A stretch of 64,000 nucleotides of DNA, from positions 17,698-81,697 of the forward strand of contig CAYNRX010000004.1 in the NCBI GenBank assembly GCA_964399965.1, read 5' to 3'. Source of the DNA: UBA1381 sp964399965 (lineage in GTDB: Bacteria; Bacillota; Clostridia; UBA1381). The notes beneath the pieces were generated by a model that saw only the letters and a list, made by a program, of their open reading frames with translations, did not search any database and was not told where the DNA came from. The position numbers were made by a program, and so were the translations under genes. Shown piece by piece: positions 61,647 to 64,000 of the stretch (its first letter is position 1; every line of letters starts with the position of its first letter).

Positions 61647-62007
61647 TTTCTCTGTGGAGTTTTCTATACTTTTCTCCTGAAGAAACATATTGACTATGAT
61701 TTTGAGAAAGATAATTTTCGAATTCATCAAGAAGAAGACGAGTCTCATCACTACAAATGATGTAGACTTTAGAAAAAGTTTTTTTCAGGGACAGTGACTG
61801 CTCCTTAGTGAAACCACCAGGGGTTAAATTTAAATTCATTTCATCTATAAAGTTTTGGTATATTTTCAATTTCTTTTCTGCCATAAAAGAAAACGTCTTA
61901 AATCGATACTGATAAATGTTATTTATAATTGTATTGATGATGGTAGAAAACAAGGAAACAATTGCTACCGCAGTAGTCAATATAGCACATAATGATTCTA
62001 TGGACAT
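61606..62007 (-). CDS. Membrane-anchored reverse-strand protein, moron candidate
   Basis: This 133-residue protein has an N-terminal hydrophobic segment (about residues 6-25, AILTTAVAIVSLFSTII) and a soluble helical part with TFSFMAEKKLKIYQNFIDEM and LLDEFENYLSQNHSQYVSS. ATG 62007 has AAAGGCAGG nine bases upstream. It runs against the early operon and has its own near-consensus promoter, so it can be made in the lysogen. The shape recalls small abortive-infection or exclusion proteins; no family recognised. Confidence 0.7.
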   Translation of the reverse strand: MSIESLCAILTTAVAIVSLFSTIINTIINNIYQYRFKTFSFMAEKKLKIYQNFIDEMNLNLTPGGFTKEQSLSLKKTFSKVYIICSDETRLLLDEFENYLSQNHSQYVSSGEKYRKLHREIIKALRADLSSLH

Positions 62008-62041
62008 AGCGAACAACCTGCCTTTCTTTCAATTAACAAAA

Positions 62042-62071
62042 ATTATATCATTAGAAAGGAAGGGTTGTCAA
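62042..62071 (-). promoter_or_regulatory. Near-consensus promoter of the reverse-strand gene
   Basis: On the minus strand TTGACA (complement of 62066-62071), 18-bp spacer, TATAAT (complement of 62042-62047). Confidence 0.8.
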
Positions 62072-62109
62072 CTGTAAAAGAGATAGAAAACAAAAAAGAG
62101 GGGTGAAAT

Positions 62110-62152
62110 GGAATACATAGCAACAGCAAAATCGCATGAGAGGAGGTGAGGG
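62110..62152 (+). repeat. 43-bp direct repeat, copy 2
   Basis: Second copy of the end of the Cro-like gene plus its ribosome binding site, 714 bp from copy 1, two mismatches. It supplies the ribosome binding site of the Tad2-like gene. Confidence 0.9.
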
Positions 62153-62154
62153 AG

Positions 62155-62352
62155 ATGAACATAATAAAAGCGATAAGAAAAGCGTCCAAAAGAAATAGGT
62201 ACATAACAAGAAAAGTATACAATGGCATAAAGATACTGCCAACAGATACAGTAGATGCCTGTATCGCCATAAAAAGCGACACAGATAGCTGCCCTCGCTG
62301 GCAACCGCTTTTAGAAGATTTGATTGCCAAAGATTGGGAAGTTGTAGATTAA
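62155..62352 (+). CDS. Tad2-like (DUF2829) protein, putative Thoeris anti-defence
   Basis: This 65-residue protein reads NIIKAIRKASKRNRYITR, ILPTDTVDACIAIK, PRWQPLLEDLIAKDWEVVD. The end closely fits DUF2829 proteins, whose C-termini follow W-x-P/A-x-x-x-DLLAEDWEVV. The family includes Tad2, a phage protein that sequesters the cyclic signal of the Thoeris system. AGGAGGTGAGGGAG precedes ATG 62155. The family is read from memory and the protein is shorter than Tad2 of phage SPO1, so activity is uncertain. Confidence 0.6.
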   Translation: MNIIKAIRKASKRNRYITRKVYNGIKILPTDTVDACIAIKSDTDSCPRWQPLLEDLIAKDWEVVD

Positions 62353-62509
62353 AACAAGGATTTTATTTTTGCTATCAGGTCGAAAACGTTATGCACTTTT
62401 TTTGCGAGTCTATTTTCCATGTAAACAATAGCTTCATCTATCGTATCTTTTTTAACAGTGGTGTTGATAGAGCTACTTGGTAAATAGATTTAATAGGAGG
62501 TGAACACCG
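62353..62509. other. Gap in the early operon with a reverse open frame
   Basis: These 157 bases hold no rightward gene. On the minus strand a frame without stops spans 62350-62489 and ends in an amphipathic peptide of 23 residues from its only ATG (MENRLAKKVHNVFDLIAKIK). It could be a gene remnant; there is no good ribosome binding site. Confidence 0.3.
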
Positions 62510-62761
62510 ATGATAACAGCACAGGAAGCGCGGACTAAGACGGACGCTGCATTGATAACCATACGGGAAAAGCAGCTCAAAGGTGTAATGTCTATGATAG
62601 AAAAAGCGATATCCAGAGGGGAAACGCGCATCTCCGAGTACGGACTGCATGAGGTGACCAAGGCGCAGCTCAAGCAGCTGGGATATACGCTTAAGATCAT
62701 TCCCCATAATTACTTAGAGGAGATCGTTATATCATGGGGAGACGAAGAGGAGGGAGAATAG
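62510..62761 (+). CDS. Small phage early protein, unknown
   Basis: This 83-residue protein has an N-terminal helix (EARTKTDAALITIREKQLKG) and ends HNYLEEIVISWGDEEEG. The pattern of a long helix then LKQLGYTLKIIP and ISW is common in early proteins of clostridial phages, whose function is unknown. AGGAGGTGAA precedes the ATG. Confidence 0.7.
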   Translation: MITAQEARTKTDAALITIREKQLKGVMSMIEKAISRGETRISEYGLHEVTKAQLKQLGYTLKIIPHNYLEEIVISWGDEEEGE

Positions 62762-62764
62762 ACA

Positions 62765-63013
62765 ATGAAAAAGTATAGAGTGTATCGTACGATTCAAGAC
62801 GCATCAGCCGAACACCAATTCGACGAATGGATTCTCGTAAATGCCGATTCAAAAGCTGCTGCGATGCAAAAAGGAATACAGTACCTAATCGCGGAACGTG
62901 AGCGATGGGGGTACATATGCGATTATGACGGAGAGACTGTATCCGTTTGCTATCACACTGGCGATTTATGCGAAACTTATACGGACTTTACTGCTGAAGC
63001 AGTAGGGGAATAG
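62765..63013 (+). CDS. Small phage early protein, unknown
   Basis: This 82-residue protein reads YRVYRTIQDASAEHQFDEWI, VNADSKAAAMQKGIQYLI and WGYICDYDGETVSVCYH. It looks like a small alpha-beta protein. GGAGGGAG before the ATG and a 3-base gap from the previous gene place it in the early operon. No family recognised. Confidence 0.7.
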   Translation: MKKYRVYRTIQDASAEHQFDEWILVNADSKAAAMQKGIQYLIAERERWGYICDYDGETVSVCYHTGDLCETYTDFTAEAVGE

Positions 63014-63057
63014 GACAACGGCAGCAAAACATACGATATAGCAAAGGAGGGAAAATT

Positions 63058-63279
63058 ATGAAGCTATTAGATGGGTTTACACTGGTAGAGCTTACAGAGG
63101 ATAAGATCGTGCAGGAGTACCGTTTCGGCAACGGGGTGATACGTATGACCGGTAATCCAAACCCACCAAAGGAAGAGCATGACAAAGCAATGCAGGCGGT
63201 AGCGAAGATACTTATCAAAGGAGTACAACTAAAGGCCATGGAGCAGAAGCGAAATGGAGAAGTAGATACGGCTATATGA
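63058..63279 (+). CDS. Small phage early protein, unknown
   Basis: This 73-residue protein (LLDGFTLVELTEDKIVQEYR, GVIRMTGNPNPPKEEHDKAM) is preceded by AAAGGAGGGAAA. The order beta strand-rich half then helix is visible; no function can be assigned. Confidence 0.7.
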   Translation: MKLLDGFTLVELTEDKIVQEYRFGNGVIRMTGNPNPPKEEHDKAMQAVAKILIKGVQLKAMEQKRNGEVDTAI

Positions 63280-63402
63280 AAACTGCGCCCTTGTAAAAAG
63301 GGCGCAACAAAAATTTAAAAGGAGCTTATACATAGATTTTATCACACATCAGTGAAAAATGCAAGAGCTTTTTTGAAAAAATCTATAATTGGAGGGAAAA
63401 CA

Positions 63403-63630
63403 ATGCAGCTAATGATAGTACGACACAATCCGACCCGCAATCGCGAGTATAAAGCGGCAGCTATGTTTGCCGAGATAGCTGCCTGGCGGCGGGAGCTGGC
63501 CGAGGAAGAGCGGGCAGAGCGCGAACGCCGGGCAGCAGTAGCACGGGCGCATACGGTATACAAAGGCGGAGCGGACGGGATAACGGACGATGTGGAGTTC
63601 AGGAGAAAGGTAAGGGAGAAACAACAATGA
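63403..63630 (+). CDS. Small charged phage protein, unknown
   Basis: This 75-residue protein has a helix very rich in Arg, Glu and Ala (AAWRRELAEEERAERERR). ATG 63403 is chosen because GGAGGG precedes it; the frame opens at 63352. It overlaps the next gene by four bases (ATGA). No family recognised. Confidence 0.65.
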   Translation: MQLMIVRHNPTRNREYKAAAMFAEIAAWRRELAEEERAERERRAAVARAHTVYKGGADGITDDVEFRRKVREKQQ

Positions 63631-64000
63631 AAAAGCATACTTTAGAAGATTTTGCCGCGTTTGAAAGAAACGGCGTTTATATAATCTGCCCGAGTGGAGA
63701 TTATTCGGGGATAAAGGAATTCCCGGGTTTCTGCCGCTTCGGTGAGCGGTGCAGCTTCGGAGAGCAGTGTAGCTTCGGAGCATCGTGTAGCTTCGGTGAG
63801 CGGTGTGACTTCGGTAGGTTGTGTGGCTTTGGTGAGCGGTGCCGCTTCGGTGAGCGGTGCAGCTTCGGTGAGCGGTGCCGCTTCGGTGAGCGGTGCAGCT
63901 TCGGTGAGCGGTGCCGCTTCGGTGCGTGGTGCAGCTTTGGTGAGGGGTGCCGCTTCGGTGAGGGGTGTACCTGTGAAGATGGTAAGGAGTTCTGTGATTT
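63627..64000 (+). CDS. Cys-Phe-Gly hexapeptide-repeat protein, cut by the window edge
   Basis: At least 124 residues are visible. After an N-terminal part (HTLEDFAAFERNGVYIICPS, residues 4-23) come 13 tandem six-residue units of consensus C-x-F-G-E-x (63732-63965), then CTCEDGKEF. Six-residue units with Cys and Phe at fixed positions suggest a short beta-solenoid with a stack of cysteines along one face. I recall similar repeats in other Firmicutes phages, function unknown. Regular Cys spacing could bind metal, but this is a guess. The C-terminus is outside the window. Confidence 0.75.
   Translation, partial: MKKHTLEDFAAFERNGVYIICPSGDYSGIKEFPGFCRFGERCSFGEQCSFGASCSFGERCDFGRLCGFGERCRFGERCSFGERCRFGERCSFGERCRFGAWCSFGEGCRFGEGCTCEDGKEFCD
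63732..63965 (+). repeat. 13 tandem 18-bp coding repeats
   Basis: The unit is close to TGCAGCTTCGGTGAGCGG. In the middle, units alternate between TGC CGC and TGC AGC starts, giving a higher 36-bp period, with nearly identical codons. This points to recent growth by slippage or unequal crossing over. Confidence 0.92.

Larger units (their letters stand above)
57050..64000 (+). mobile_element. Left arm of a second prophage (serine-integrase type), partial
   Basis: An integrase gene next to a split host gene, lysogeny genes on the minus strand, divergent repressor/Cro promoters, then a rightward run of small early genes: this is the order expected from attL into a temperate siphophage genome. 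The remainder extends past the right edge. Its orientation is the same as that of the lysis fragment at 1-1270, but nothing in the window shows they are the same element. Confidence 0.9.

Noticed and set aside
62350..62489. Small reverse-strand gene in the early operon
   Set aside because: The only ATG gives 23 codons and no ribosome binding site is visible; kept only as a possible remnant.
63732..63965. CRISPR array
   Set aside because: The 18-bp repeats are contiguous without spacers and keep one reading frame, so they are coding repeats.
1..64000. The two prophage pieces being two ends of one element
   Set aside because: They lie in the same orientation but are separated by 55 kb of ordinary chromosome, with the integrase end on the right, so one continuous prophage cannot have this order without a rearrangement.

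Overview
The window is a piece of a chromosome from a Gram-positive strict anaerobe, most likely an uncultured member of the class Clostridia. The evidence is a PolC-type DNA polymerase III, an argR-recN pair, cdaA-cdaR, a CIRCE-controlled small heat-shock gene, HydF ([FeFe]-hydrogenase maturation), a four-subunit 2-oxoacid:ferredoxin oxidoreductase, and strong AGGAGG-type ribosome binding sites. Isoleucine ATA codons are very frequent throughout. No rRNA or tRNA gene, CRISPR array or insertion sequence was seen.

Layout. Positions 1-1270 are the lysis end (XhlA-like, holin, amidase) of a prophage that lies mostly to the left. From 1.3 to 56.8 kb is host chromosome: an M18 aminopeptidase, acyltransferase, hydrolase and Hsp20 block; purF-alarmone synthetase-tadA; a DUF134 regulator with an Mrp/NifX fusion and a convergent ZIP transporter; a solo pdxT; a GH106-like glycosidase divergent from a secreted cohesin-like protein; yjbQ-hydF; cdaA-cdaR-hslO; nadK-argR-recN-rseC; a P-loop protein plus the oxidoreductase operon; ftsK and a secreted MORN/RCC1-like protein; ygiQ overlapping folD; mbl-fabZ-trmN-rsmI and a run of membrane proteins; tyrS; and purL, pnp, polC and a MATE exporter.

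From about 57.05 kb to the right edge lies the left arm of a second prophage. A large serine integrase sits next to the first 25-27 codons of a host gene that it appears to have split (attL). Leftward genes then encode a SAP-domain protein, a DUF4352-type lipoprotein and a CI-like S24 repressor. Divergent promoters with repeated operators separate these from a rightward early operon: a Cro-like regulator, a small membrane protein, a Tad2/DUF2829-like protein, several small unknowns and a protein made of 13 tandem Cys-Phe-Gly hexapeptides cut by the window edge.

How the genes work together: purF, purL, pnp and tadA form a purine theme, with an alarmone synthetase overlapping purF. Redox and iron-sulfur genes (hydF, Mrp/NifX, rseC, ferredoxin oxidoreductase) fit anaerobic fermentation. 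The most unusual features are the hexapeptide-repeat protein, a reverse-strand membrane gene with its own promoter set between two 43-bp direct repeats in the early phage operon, a 152-bp coding overlap of ygiQ with folD, an internal ribosome binding site splitting the Mrp/NifX fusion, and related terminator-like hairpins spread over the host segment. All family names were assigned by reading motifs, without any database search.
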